Below, in pieces: positions 42,590 through 55,442 of a stretch of DNA of 64,000 bases (position 1 is its first letter; every line of letters begins with the position of its first letter). The translations under genes and the position numbers were made by a program. The notes under the pieces were generated by a model. It did no database searches. It had not been told where the DNA came from and saw only the letters and a program-made list of their open reading frames with translations. The stretch spans positions 18,351,692-18,415,691 of the forward strand of contig NC_037689.1 in the NCBI RefSeq assembly GCF_003255815.1, written 5' to 3'. This DNA comes from Theropithecus gelada. Lineage: Eukaryota; Chordata; Mammalia; Primates; Cercopithecidae.

Positions 42590-44533
42590 TGACTTTTGCT
42601 TCTGGAAAGATGGAGTAGAAGTATGTACCCGTATCCCTTTAAACCCCCTGGATATTATATGTTAGGATGAACAAAAGAAGACTCTGAAAGGTGGAGAGAA
42701 GGCAGACTGGCTAGGGACCTTGGGACTTGAGAAATGACATGGTGGTAAGCTCTCAGGTTTTCTTTTTGCCTCATATATCCCACTCTGGGTAATGGAGAAG
42801 CTGGTAACTCAGAAATGCCAACCTTTACCAGGCTGTAATGAGGGGTTCTGAATCTCCATCATGGAGTGTCAGAGAAGGCCAAGTGGGGAGCCAGGACCTT
42901 TATCCTCAGTGGATGGGAAGATAGGCCACCCCTCTGGTGTCAGTAAAAACTACTTGGAGAGCCTGGATGCCCACCATCACCCACAAGCAATGGAGGGGCC
43001 CCTCCCCTTCATTGCTGGGTTGGTATCAGAGGAAGCTCACTGGAGAGTCAGGACTTCAACCACTGCTCAGCAGTAAAGAGGCTACCCTTACTAGTGTTAA
43101 CAGAAGCAATTGAGAGGAGCAGTAATGAGGTCCCCTTCCTGCTCCCAGCCAGGATAGTATCATTAGAGGCTGGATGGGGAGCCTCACCTCACATCCCTAC
43201 CCCAGCAGTAACAAGGTCCCTCCTTGCTGCTTTTCCAATGTCCACATACACTGAGTAGAGAATGTGGGTGTCTATGCCCATATGGTAGTAATGAGGTGAC
43301 ATGGTACCAGAAGAGGCCTGTTAAAAACACACCATTTAAATAAAATTCTAAGCCTCATAACATAAGATTTCAATAGAAAAATCACCAAGGACCAGGAAGA
43401 TCTCAACTTGAGAAAGATAAACAATAGATGCCACCACTGAGATGACAAAGATGTTAGAATGATCTGACAAGGATTTAAAAACAGCTATCATAAACATGCT
43501 TCAAAAAGTAATTACGAATATACTTGAAACAAATGAAAAAATAGAAAGTCTCAGCAAAGAAATACAAGATATGAAGAATAACTAAATGGATATTTATAAG
43601 TGAAAAATACAAACTGAAATTTAAAAAACACAATTGAATGGGCTCATAGCAGAATGAAAAGGGCAGAAGAAAGAATCGATTACCTGGAAAATACAAAATA
43701 GAAATTACAAATTCTGAACAACAGAGAGAAAATGAGATGAACAATGAAAGAATAGAGCCTCAGGGACACATAGGACTATAACCAAATATCTTGTCATCAG
43801 GTTCCCAAAAGGAGAGAGGAAAAATGTGAGGCTGAAAACTTCCCAAATTTGGCAAAAGACATAAATCTACAGATTCAAAAGCTGAGTGAATCTCAAACAG
43901 GATAAATCAAAAGAAATACACACTGTAGTCAAACTTCTGAGAACTAGAGACAAAGAAAAATTCTTGAAAACAGTTAGAAAGAAATGATATATTATCTGTA
44001 GGGGAAAAACAATTTAAATGACTGAGTTTTTCATCAGAAACCATGGAGACCAGAAAAAAGTGACACACCATTTTCAAGTGCTAAGGGAAAAGAACTGTCA
44101 ACCCTGAATTCTATAAGCAATGAAAATATACTTTAGGAATGAAGAGGAAAAAGAAAACATTCACAGACGAAGGAAAACTAAGAGAGTATATCACCAGTAG
44201 ACCAATCCTATAGATTGGGTAAAGGAAGTTCTCTAACACAAAAGAACTCTTGTGATAAAAGAAGGAATCTTGGGATATCAGGAAGGAAGAAAGAACAAAG
44301 AAAAAAGCAAAAATATAGATAAATACAATAGATCCTCCTTCTCTTGAGTTTTATAAACTATCTTTGATGGTTGAAGCAAAAATTATAAATCCGTCTTACA
44401 TGATTCTAAATGTATGTAGAGGAGATAGTTAAGACAATTATAAATTGGGGAGGGTAAAGGGATGCAAGGGGAGATAAAGTTTCTACACGCAAACTAGTGA
44501 AATGATGACATCAATAGACTGTGATAAGTTATG
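42590..44533 (+). mobile_element. L1M 5' UTR and ORF1, sense
   Basis: The ORF1-like part at 43480-44160 includes ATAGAGCCTCAGGGACACAT (43752) and AATTCTTGAAAACAGTTAGA (43960). A GC-richer 5' UTR lies before it. It is broken at 44534 by a transposon and continues at 45952. Confidence 0.75.
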
Positions 44534-45951
44534 TATAGTGATGCATTCCTTAATGATGTGAATGCATTCTGAGAAATGCATTGTTAGGTGATTTTGTCAT
44601 TGTGTGAACACTGTAGAGTGTAGTTACACAAATCTAGATGGTATTGCCTAGTACACACCTAGGCTACATGGTATAGCCTATTGCTCCTAGGCTATAAACC
44701 TGTGCAGCATGTGACTGTACTGAATACTGTAGGCAACTGTAACACAATGGTAAGTATTTGTTTATCTCTAAACATAGAAAAGGTACAGTAAAAATATGGT
44801 ATAAAACATAAAAAAAAAAAAAGCTACACATGTATAGAGTACTTATGAATGGAGCTTACAGGCCTGGAAGTTGCTTTGACTGAGTCAGTGAGCATGTGGT
44901 GAGTGAATGTGAAGGCCTAGGACATTACTGTATACCACTATAGACTTTATAAACGCTGCACACTTAGGCTACACTACATTTATAAAAAATAGTTTTCTTT
45001 CTTTAATAATCAATTAATCTCAGCTTACTGTAAATTTTTTACTTTATACATTTTTAAACTTTTAACCTTTTTTTTTTTTTTTTTTTTTTTTTGAGACAGA
45101 GTCTTCCACTGTTGCCCAGGCTGGAGTGCAATGGCGCAATCTTGGCTAATTTTTGTATTTTTAGCAGAGATGGGATTTTGCCATGTTGACCAGCCTGGTC
45201 TCGAACCCCTAACCTCAAGTGATCTGCCCGCTTCAGCCTCCCAAATTGTTGAGATTACAGGTGTGAGCCACACCTGGCCTTTTTGGCTCTTTTGTAATAA
45301 TACTTAGCTTAAAACACAAACACTTTATACAGCTGTATAAAATATTTTCTTTATGTTCTTATTCTATAAACTTTTTCTATTTTTAAAATTTTTCTTTTTT
45401 TTTTTAAACTTTTTTGTTAAAAACTAAGATTCAAGCCCACACATTGGCCTAGGCCTACACAGGGTCAGGATCATCAATATCACTGTCTTCCACTTCCACA
45501 TCTTGTCCCACTGGAAGGTCTTCAAGGTCAAAAACATGCATGCAGCTGTCATCTCCTATGATAACAATGCCTTCTTCTGGGATACTTCCTGAAAGACCTG
45601 CCTGAGGATGTTGTACAGTTAACTTTTTTTTTTATGTAAGTAGAAGGAGTACACTTTGATATAATGAAAAAAATAGTGAATATATGAACCAGTAACATAG
45701 TTGTTTATTATCATTATTGAGTATTATGTACTACACATAATGGTATGTGCTATACTTTCACATGACTGGCAGAGCAGTAGGTTTGTTTATACCAGCATCA
45801 CCACAAACACGTGCATTGTGCTAAGACATTAGGACAGCTACAATGACACTAGGTGATAGGAATTTTTCAGGTCCATTATAATCTTACGGGGCTGCCATAG
45901 TATATGCAGTCCATCATTGACTAAAATGTTGTTATGTGGCACATGACTGTA
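44534..45951 (-). mobile_element. Tigger-like DNA transposon (1.4 kb) with TA target duplication
   Basis: The element is 44536-45949, with TA at 44534-44535 and 45950-45951. The right end reads as CAGTCATGTGCCACATAACA on the minus strand and the left end is a diverged match. It splits an L1M. A minus-strand frame at about 45461-45590 stays open for some 42 codons and ends in an acidic run (EVEDSDIDDPDPV, then stop), probably the C-terminal remnant of the element's own coding region. The rest is deleted or decayed. An Alu interrupts it. Confidence 0.65.
45070..45283 (-). mobile_element. Antisense Alu with ~80-base internal deletion
   Basis: The sequence goes from CAATCTTGGCT directly to AATTTTTGTATTTTTAGCAG, skipping the CACTGCAACC to CCACGCCCGGCT part. 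Confidence 0.88.
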
Positions 45952-47475
45952 TATACATTATGTACATAATATATATATAATGCTTTACCTAGAAGAGCCA
46001 ATAAGAAAACTATATAAGGAGATACACTTAATAATACTATACATAAATCAAAATGGAATTCTAAAAAATATTCAAGTAACCCATAGGAAGGCAGGAAAAA
46101 GAAAACAGAAATGGAAAGCAAAGAATAAACAGAAAACAAAAAATAAAATGCAGACAAACTTCTACATATCAATAATTATATTAAATTAAAATGACCTAAA
46201 TACAGCAACTCCAAGACAGAGATTGGCAGAGGGCATTAATAAAATGGTCCAAATATATATTATCTATAAGAAACACTATTCAAATATAATGAGATAGGTA
46301 TATTGAAAATAAAACACAGGAAAGCTGTATAATTCAAAAATTAATCAAAAGAAATCAAGAATGACTATATTAACATCAGATAAAGTAGACTGCAGAGAAA
46401 AGAAAATTGCTGGGGACATAGACTGACATTACAAATGATAATAGTCTCAATACACCAAGAAGACATAGATTCTTATGTGTATATGCACCAAATAACAGAG
46501 CAGCTAAATATGTGAATCAAAAACTGACAGAACTGAAAGGAAAAACAAACAAATCCACAATTATAGCTGGAGACAACTATAATTAAATGTTGAGCTCTTC
46601 TCTCAACATTTAATAAACAGCTAGTCAGAAAATCAGCAAGGATACAGAAGAACAAAACACCAACATCAACCAACAGAATGGAATCAATATTTATAGAACA
46701 CTCCATCCAACAAGCAGAATACACATACTTTTCAAGTGCCCATGGAATATATACCAAGATTGGCCAAATCCTGGGCCATAAAACAAACCTTAACAAATGT
46801 AAAAGAATTGAAATCATACAGTGTGTTCTCTGACCACAACGTAAACTAACTAGAAATCAATAGTAGAAAGATAACAGGAAAATCTCCAAACACTAGAAAA
46901 TTAAACAACATAATCCATGTGTCAAAGGGGAAGTCACAAGTGAAATTAAAAAATACACTGAACTAAGTGAAAATGAAAATGCATCCTATACAAATTTGTG
47001 GTACACAGCAGTGCTGAGGGGGAAATTTAAAGCATTAAATGCTTACATTAGAAAAGAGGAAAAGTCTCAAATAAATAATTTAAGCTACAACTTCAAGAAC
47101 CTAGAAAAACAAGAGCAAAATAAACCCAAAGCAAGCAGAAAGAAGGAGAGAATAAAGACAAGAGCAGAGAGCAATGAAGCTGAAAATCAAAAAGAAAAAC
47201 AAAGAAAATCAATGAAACAATGAATTGGTTCTTTAAAAAGATCAATAAAACCAGTGGTAGTAGTTACACAAATCTCCATTTGTGACAAAATGGCACGGAA
47301 CTATACACAAACATTGTGCCAATGTCAATTTCCTTTCTGGTTTGGATATTTTGCTATAAATATATAAGATATATCATCATTAGGGTAAACTAGGTAAAGG
47401 GTTCATGGGACCTCTCTGTGCCATCTTGGCAACTTCCTGTGAATCTATAATAATCTCAAAATAAAAAGTTAAATT
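45952..47475 (+). mobile_element. L1M ORF2 start plus L1M 3' end
   Basis: Endonuclease-region text from 45985 (AATTATATTAAATTAAAATG at 46173, GGAGACAACTATAATTAAAT at 46569, AAGCAGAATACACATACTTT at 46714). It runs to about 47258, then jumps to an L1M 3' end (ACTTCCTGTGAATCTATAAT at 47431, AATAAAAAG at 47460). Most of reverse transcriptase is deleted. The frame at 46996-47223 is an endonuclease/RT remnant, not a gene. Confidence 0.8.
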
Positions 47476-48000
47476 TGAAAACATTTGTACAACTAAAACA
47501 TTATTTATTTTACAATGTTATATAAATTCTTCACAGGAAAACTATAGGGTGCTATGATAACATAGCAAGTGGACCCTATTTCTTCATCTGTTGTTGACCT
47601 TCCAAGAACCTGGTTACCCTTTTCTGAATGGTATCCAAATTGTCAGTGTCCTTCTTAAATAGTGATGCCCAGAAGGGAACATCCTGCTTCAGACAGAAAA
47701 TCACTTCCCTGGTCTAGACACAATACTTTTATTAATGTGGCCAGTCTTCGTTTGCTCTTTAAGTAGCCATAGCACATATTCTTGCATCATTTTTAGTCTT
47801 GTAGTCAAATAAAACTTTCAGATCCTGGCATATAGATGGAAAAAATTTTCACCATTAGTACTTATATAATTGGTTATCACAAACCTAAATGGAAGATCTT
47901 TCATTAATCTTCATGGGATTTCATCGTGTTGAATTCACTCCAGCTCTGTCCCAGCCATCAAGAAAGTTTTCAAACTTGATTTAGTTGTCTATAATAAGGA
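47476..48000. other. Unassigned sequence
   Basis: I see no gene. It is AT-rich with no repeat family I can name. Confidence 0.3.
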
Positions 48001-48413
48001 TGTGTTGGTCCACTTGTGTTGCTATAAAGGAATATCTGAGACAGGGTAACTTAAAAAGAAAAGAGATTTATTTGGCTCATGGTTCTGCAGACTATACACG
48101 AAGCATAGTGCTAGCATCTGCTTCTGGTGAGGGCCTCAGTAAGCTTACAATAATGGCAGAAGGCAAAGGGCATCCAGTGTGTCACATGGCAAGAGAGAGA
48201 GAGATAGGGACAAGGTCTCAGGCTCTTTTAAACAGCCAGATCTCATGTGAACTAACAGAGTGAGAACTCACTCGTTATTGTGGGGACAGCACCAAGACAT
48301 TCATGAGGGATCCACTCCCATGCCCCAAACACCCCCAACCAGGCCCACCTCCAACATTGGAGGTCACGTTTCAACACGAGATTTGGAGGGGACAAAACAT
48401 CCAAACCATACCA
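48001..48413 (-). mobile_element. MaLR LTR (MST/MLT1 type), antisense
   Basis: Starts TGTGTTGGTCCACTTGTG and ends GGGGACAAAACATCCAAACC plus ATACCA, the mirror image of the TGGTATGGTTTGG start. A (GA)n run lies at 48192-48205. Confidence 0.85.
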
Positions 48414-48679
48414 AAAGCCTATCTTTATATTGTGAGTCAGCTGCAGATATGCCAGAGTCTATCATTCTGTGCCTTCATCTCACTCACTGCTATTGAAAAT
48501 GTTGAGCAGCACAAGGTTCAGTAGCCATGGAGGTGTGCTGCTTGATCTTTAAGAAAGAATTTACCATTCAACCGCCAGGAGTTAAGTTAGCTATTAGCCT
48601 TTAGCTGTTAATGGCTTCAGGCTTAGCCTCAGCTTAAAAAAAAATTGTAGAAAAAAAACCCCCCACATAATCCAAGATC

Positions 48680-51110
48680 TACTCTCTTAACAATTTTTTA
48701 AGTGTGCAATACAGTATTGTTAACTATAAGCACAATGCTATACAGTAGATCTCTAGGACTTTTTAATCTTGCATGAATGAAAAGTTATACTTACTGAATG
48801 GCAACTCTCTAGCTTCCCACTACCCCCACTCCTTGGCAGCTACCATTCTACTTTCTGTTTCAATGAGTTTGACTTCTTTAGATACTTCATATAGGTGGAA
48901 TCATGCGGTATTTGTCCTTCTTGTGAATGGATTATTCCGTTTAGCATAATGTCCTCCAGGTTCATCCATGTTGTGGCATGTGACAAGATTTCCTTCCCTT
49001 TTAGGGATGAATAATATTCCGTCAAGGGCATATATACTGTACCACATTTTCTGTATCCATTCATGTGTTGATGGACATTTAGGTTATTTCTGCAGAGCTT
49101 ATAGCTTGCAGTGAACACCAAGAATGAGTTCTCAGACACTTCCAGCTGAGCGGGGAGAGGGACCACTCTTCTGAGAGAGTCACCCCAGTATCTGTCCGCC
49201 AAGTATTTATTGAAAGGGGTTGTTAAACTACGAACATCCACTAGAGGGCCTTTTGAGGTCTGGTCATTAGACACCTATGGCCTTGTAAAAGCACTCAAAC
49301 CGCATTCTTAGGAGGCTGTTTTCAGCATTCCTTATCACTTACTCCACTCCTTGTCCTGTTTTCAGGGTCAAGGAGTTACATTCCCATGCACAAACAACAT
49401 ACACACAGTGCCTCAGTATTTTTCCATGCCGCTACCTCAAATGTCATATACATAAGCTTGAATATGTTGCCATGCACCCACAACAGTTTCCACCTCTTGG
49501 CTACTGTGAATAATGCTGCAATGAACACAGGAGTGCAAACATCTCTTCAAGATCCTGATTTCAATCTTTTGGATAATACCCAGAAGTAGGATTGCTAGAT
49601 TGTATATTAGTTCTATTTTTAATTTTTTGAGAAACCTCCATACTGTTTTCCATAGCAGTTGCACCATTTTATACTCCCACCAACAGTGCACAAGGGTTCC
49701 AATTTCTCCACTTCTGCACCAACACTTGTTATTTTGTTTGTTTGTTTTAAATCATGGCCACTCTAACAAGTGTGAAGTGATGCCTCGTTTGTGATTTTCA
49801 TTTGCATGATTAGAGATGTTGGGCAGCTTTTCATAGACCTGTTGGCCATTTGTATGCCTTCTTTTGAGAAATGCCTGTTCAAGTCTTTCGCACATTTAAA
49901 AATCGGATTTTTTTGTTGTTAATATTTTGGACAAACCTCTTATCAGATATATGGTTTGAAAATATTTTCTCCCATTCCATTGGTTGCCTTTTCACTCTGT
50001 TGATTATTTCCTTTTTTGTGCAGAAGCTTTTTAGCCCTAACTTGTCTTATTAGCCCTGATATAGCCCTAACTTGTCTATTTTTGGTTTTTCTGCCTGTGC
50101 TTTTGGTGTCATATCCAAGAAATCATTGCTAAGATCAATGTCATTAAACTTTCAGATTTATGTTAGATTTCTGCCTAGATATTTCATTTTTTGGAGCTAT
50201 GTAAATTGCATTTTAAAAGTTTGTTTCCAAATTGTTATTATACAGAAACTTGATTGCCAAATTATTAGTGTACAGAAATATTGTATGTTGACCTTATATC
50301 CTGCAACCTTGCTGAACTTCCTTATTAGTTCTAGAATTTTGTATGTGTGGATTTCTTTGACTTTTCTTTATAGATGATTGTCTTACCTGTGAATAAAGAC
50401 AGTTTTATTTCTTCTTTTTCAATATGTACACATTTTATTTATTTTTCTTGCCTTATTGCACTGGCTAGGACTTCCAGTATGAAACTGAATAGGAGTAGTG
50501 AGTGTGTATTTCCTTGCCTTCTTCCCAATCTTAGAAGCAAAGTATTCCATCTTTCACTATTAACAATGATGTTTGCTGTAGATTTTTAAATAGATGCCTT
50601 TCATTAGGTTGAAAAAGTTTCTTTCTATTCTTAGTTTGCTGAGAGTTTTTGTTTTCTCATGAATGGATGTTAACTTTTGACAAACACTGTTTCTGCATCA
50701 TTTGATGTGATCATATGGTTCTTCTTTATTAACTTGTTGATATGATGGATTGCATTGATTTTTGCATATTGAATGAGCCTTTAATTCATAGGATAAACCC
50801 CACTTGGTTACAGGATATTATTCTCTTTATATATTGCTGATTTGATTTACTAATGTTTGTATCTATGGTCAAAAGGGATCTTAATATGTCATTTTATTTT
50901 CTTGTAATATCTATATCTGGTGTTGGCATCATGGTAATACTGCCTTCATAAAATAAGTTGGGAAGTATTCTCTTCTACTTTCTGGAAGAGATTTGCAGAA
51001 TTAGCATTATTTATTCTTTAAACGTTTGGTAGAATTTTGGAACTATCTGGACCTGGAGCTTTCTTTTCTCAAAGATATTTAGTTACAAATTTAGTTTCTT
51101 TAATAGTTAT
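48680..51110 (-). mobile_element. Antisense L1 (L1P/L1MA type), interrupted by an LTR
   Basis: L1 3' UTR and ORF2 read backwards: TTCATCCATGTTGTGGCATG (48961), AATAATGCTGCAATGAACAC (49510), CAACAGTGCACAAGGGTTCC (49681), CCTGCAACCTTGCTGAACTT (50301). An LTR lies at 49091-49485. Coding capacity is lost. Confidence 0.88.
49086..49490 (-). mobile_element. Solo ERV LTR inside L1
   Basis: A 395-bp element (49091-49485) beginning TG and ending CA, flanked by ATTTC and GTTTC, with L1 text reading across it. A minus-strand AATAAA at about 49204-49209 gives the orientation. It may be MER9-like, but the subfamily is a guess. The 144-residue frame at 48840-49274 combines L1 and LTR and is not a gene. 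Confidence 0.72.
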
Positions 51111-51139
51111 CATACTAATAATAACTTTTAAAAACTAAC

Positions 51140-51345
51140 ATTCAGTGAAAGCTTGTTATGTGACTGGTACAGAACCTAGAAGTGAAGTTTATATCCTTTA
51201 ATCCTCTTGGCAACAATTTGGGGTAAGTATTATTATCCCATTACTGAGAACTAAAGTGGTTTCATAACTTGTCTAAGATTACATAGTTAATGAATAGCAG
51301 AGCCTGGATTCAAACACAGGCCTGCCTTCCTTCTGAGAATATATT
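51140..51345 (-). repeat. MIR
   Basis: Antisense MIR: the AAGTATTATTATCCCATTAC block and GCAGAGCCTGGATTCAAACA (51297). Confidence 0.8.
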
Positions 51346-51420
51346 CTTAATTATCATCTTTGTGTTCTCCTCTCTGTAAACAACCAGATAAAACAAGGAG
51401 AATGAGAAACAGGAATAGAG

Positions 51421-51745
51421 GCTAGGTGCAGTAGCTCATGCCTGTAATTCCAGCACTTTGAGAGGCCAAGGCGGGAGGATCTCCTGAAGTCAGGAGTTTG
51501 AGACCAGCCTGGCCAACATGGTGAAATCCCATCTCTACTAAAAATACAAAAATTACCAGGGTGTGATGGCGCGTGCCTGTAGACCCAGCTACTTGGGAGG
51601 CTGAGGCATGAGAATCACTTGAAGCTGGGAGGCGGAGGTTGCAGTGAGCCAAGATCATGCCACTGCACTCTGGCCTGGGCAACAGAGTGAGACCCTGTCT
51701 CAAAAAAAAAAAAGAAAGAAAAAGAAAAGAAAGAAAGAAAGAAAC
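51421..51745 (+). mobile_element. AluS with (AAAG)n tail
   Basis: The target duplication GAAACAGGAAYAGA is just before the Alu (from 51406) and just after it (from 51740). Confidence 0.9.
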
Positions 51746-51799
51746 AGGAACAGAAACCACACCTTCACATCTTCAGTGAGAGTAGGAGAGTAAGAGGCA

Positions 51800-52229
51800 G
51801 CTATCACCTAAAATTACAATGCGTATGGAAGAGCTGGTTAGTGCAATGAGGAAAAATGGGGGTCAGGAAAGAGTCCCTGGCTCTTCTGATGCCAGACACA
51901 TGTAGTAGGGTAGAATCCCCTAGGGTATGTGGCACACCATTGTGGACAAAATCACTAACACCTGGCTTGCCCCAGCATGATACAGGTACACAGGCTGGCT
52001 GCAGAAGTGGTAGCTGAAGTGGTGCCAGGCCAGGAATTGATGATAAGCCATCTTTGCATGAAGCAGTCTGTTGCTGTGGTAGGGTGGGAAGGACACTGAG
52101 ATTGATGACCAGACTGGCACATGTCTACCATTATTGGTTGGGGAGAAGAAAAGACTAAACCAATAACTCTCACACACTATCTTGTACCTTGAGAGGCTCC
52201 AAGGAACTCTGAACCAAGGAAATGTTTTG
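51800..52229. other. Unassigned sequence, perhaps HAL1 5' part
   Basis: No family is sure. It directly precedes recognisable HAL1 sequence in the same direction. Confidence 0.3.
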
Positions 52230-53370
52230 TTGCTCAAAACTCAGCACTGTCCCTTCTGCTTTCTACAGAGCTGGTCTAGCAAAATCAATCATCATTGAAA
52301 TATTAGTAATAATAAAAAGAAGGCAATATAGGAACTATACAAAAATATCCTCAAGAATAAAGGAACATGGCCAAGACAGAACCAAAAAGCACACACCAGA
52401 AATAGTTTGCCATGGGAAAAAAAATTAAAATCATGACCAAAGATATGCAAAAAAATGTAATAAAAAGAAAATCTGTGAATCAAGCATGGGCTTAAGCAGA
52501 GATACAATACCTGAAGAAAGAAATAAGATAAAGGAGATTAAAAAATGAGCTGACAGAGCTCATGAAAGAAATAGAGAAAACAGAAACAAAAGAGAAATGA
52601 AGGCCATAATAGGAAGAGCAAAAAAGAAAACAGATACTGTTCAAAAAACAGCTATGGGCATGGAAGGAAGAAAAGGGAGCAAAATGAATGAAAATATAAT
52701 AAATAGTTTTAAAAGTTTAAAAGGATTGAAGAGAAAGTGACATATATAGAGAACAAAGGTTATCCACCATATGCATGATTGGTGTTTCTGAATAAGAGAA
52801 TAGATAAAATGGAACCACAGCATCAACAAAAATGTTCAAATATATCATTCAAGAGTGCTTCTAGTAATAAGACTTGAATTTATAGCTTGAAAGAACAAAC
52901 TTATCCCACGTAAAATCGCCACAGAAGAAGTAAGTTCAGTTCATATACTGATGAAGTTACTGGACTTTGGAGATTAAGAAAGAATCCTATGGGAATCCTT
53001 GCAAATAAACCACATCATTTGTGACTGGGAAAAAATTGTCTGGCTTCCAACCTCACCATAATAGCATCCAACATCAGAAGATGGAGGCGCAATGCTTACC
53101 AAATCTTCAGGGAAAGAGTACGTGTGCCCAGCCAGACTGTCATCCAAGTATAATGTCACAAACAGATGCCTTTATAGTTCCCAAGAGCCTTTCTTCTTGG
53201 AGATATAATTGTCTGATAAATTTCTACAAACAGATGTAATAGTAAAAATAATGACAGCGATCAATGGGCCCATTAAAAGCTAAAGAAAGAGAATATCATA
53301 TAAATGTTATATACTTTAATTGTATAAATAAAAATTATCATATAATTCTGGAGATTCTGGGGGGAAACAT
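52230..53370 (+). mobile_element. HAL1 (half-L1), sense
   Basis: ORF1-like L1 relative with TGGTGTTTCTGAATAAGAGA (52780), AAAATGTTCAAATATATCAT (52829) and CCAGCCAGACTGTCATCCAA (53129). HAL1 elements have an ORF1 but no ORF2. This copy has many stops. Confidence 0.72.
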
Positions 53371-53985
53371 GGAGGTGGTGCAAGTATGCGAATGTTCTCA
53401 TCTTTTGAGAATTATTTAAAGCCTATAGCTCAATAATAGAGGCAGAAATATTTTTCTTTGAAGGTAAAAATTCACTTTAACATGTTATGTGTCAGGATTA
53501 AAGAGTATTTATTTATTTATGTTTAACATTTTATTTTTTAATAATTTTAGATTTACAGAAGAGATGCCAAGATAGTACAGATCATTCCTGTATACCCTTC
53601 ACCCAGGTTCTTCTAATGTTAACATCTCACTTAACAATGGTGCATTTTTCAAAACAAGAAATTAACATTGATATAATACTTGTAACTAAACTACAGACTT
53701 TATTTAGGTTTTCCCCTTTTTTCTTTCCACATCTGACCCAGGATACCACATAGGATTTAGTCATCGTCTGCTTAGTCTCCTTCAATCTGCGATAGTTTCT
53801 TGGTCTTTAAGGAATATTTATTTTTAAAAACCTTTTTATTATGGAAAAATTTAAACATATACAACAGTAGAAATGAAATTAATATTATAAGCCCCATGTA
53901 TTCATCACTCAGCTTCAACAATTAACATTTTGCAAGTCTTGTTTCATTCATCCACCACCTCAAAATTTTGTTGTTGAAGTATTTT

Positions 53986-54180
53986 TTTTCTTCTATTATT
54001 TATTTATTTATTTTTTATTTTTTATTTATTATTATTATTATACTTTAAGTTCTAGGGTACATGTGCATAACGTGCAGGTTTGTTACATATGTATACTTGT
54101 GCCATGTTGCTGTGCTGCACCCATCAACTCGTCATTTACATCAGGTATAACTCCCAATGCAATCCCTCCCCCCTCCCCCC
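53986..54180 (-). mobile_element. Very short L1PA 3' end insertion
   Basis: A (TTTA)n/(ATT)n tail, then TACTTTAAGTTCTAGGGTAC and CATGTGCATAACGTGCAGG, down to CCCTCCCCCC. This is the last roughly 150 bp of a young L1. The target duplication GTTGTTGAAGTATTTT is at 53970-53985 and 54181-54196. Confidence 0.94.
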
Positions 54181-54318
54181 GTTGTTGAAGTATTTTAAAA
54201 CAAAACCCAGGCCATATCATTTCATCCATAAATGTTTCAGTAAACGTTTCTACCTAATAAAGACATTAAGATAATATAAATACCATGCCACTATTACACC
54301 TTAAAAATAAAAAATAAA

Positions 54319-54613
54319 TCTTTTTTTTTTTTTGGATGAAGTCTTGCTGTGTCACCCAGGCTGGAGCGCAGTGGCATAATCTCAGCTCACTGCAACCTCT
54401 GTGTCCAGGGTTCAAGCGATTCTTCTGCCTCAGCCTCCCGAGTAGCTGGGACTACAGGCGTGCGCCACCATGCCCGGCTAATTTTTGTATTCTTAGTAGA
54501 GACGGGATTTCACCATATTGGCCAGGCTTGTCTTGAACTCCTGACCTCATGATCTGCCCGCCTTGGACTCCCAAAGTGCTGGGATTACAGGCATGAGCCA
54601 CCACACCCGGCCA
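54319..54613 (-). mobile_element. Antisense AluS/Y
   Basis: Full-length antisense Alu. AAAATAAATCTTT and AAAATAATTCTTT lie on its two sides. Confidence 0.9.
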
Positions 54614-55442
54614 AAAAATAATTCTTTAATGTAATCTCATCTTATGCCGTATCCAAAGTTCCCCAATTCTCACAAATATATCATTTTCACTTAGTTTGTT
54701 CGCATTAGGATCAGAGCAAGGTTCATATACTGTATTTGATTATTTTAGCTCTTAAGTTTCTTTTGTTACATAACCCAGACCCCCACCCGGTACCACTGAT
54801 TTATTGGAAAAAACTAGATCATTTGTCCTGTAGAATTTCTTACATTTTGGATTTGGTCGATTGCTTCTGTAGGGTGTCATTTAACTCATTCTCTTTTTAT
54901 TCCCTGTGTTTCCCGAGAATGGATAGTTAGATATAGAGGCTTTATTAGGTTAAGTTTTTTTTTGTAGGCAAAAATATTGAATAGGCGATGCTGTGTACTT
55001 CCCATCCCATCACATCAAGGGGTACATCATGTGTGTTGTCTCACTTGTAGGGATGCTAAAATTGATTAGTGGGATCAGGTGGTATCAGCCTGATTCATCT
55101 ATTATAAAGTTCTTGTTAAGCTTTTACCTAATGGTTTTAGCTGCCATTGATAATAGTCAATGCATAGTCTTTATTAGAACCCGATAAACGGCGATATTCT
55201 TACTGTATCATTTATTCCACCTGTCAACTGGAATTCTTCTAAAAGAATGCTCTTTATCAACTATTTAGTTACCTAGAAAAAGGCAGAATGTTTGATTCTT
55301 ACTCTTTTTTAAAAACCAATTTTCAGAACAATAAATTGGTGCTCTAGCAACCTCCAGTGATGACCAATGAGCTTTCTGACTTTTTGTTTCATTATTAAAG
55401 AATCATTAGGAACTCGTGAAGTTAAAAGAATTAATGTTTATC

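Noticed and set aside
46996..47223. Lysine-rich frame resembling a nuclear protein.
   Set aside because: It matches the L1M ORF2 region before a large deletion, and the composition is that of L1 ORFs.
48840..49274. A 144-residue minus-strand frame that could look like a retroviral product.
   Set aside because: It spans antisense L1 and a solo LTR, with no gag, pol or env motif.
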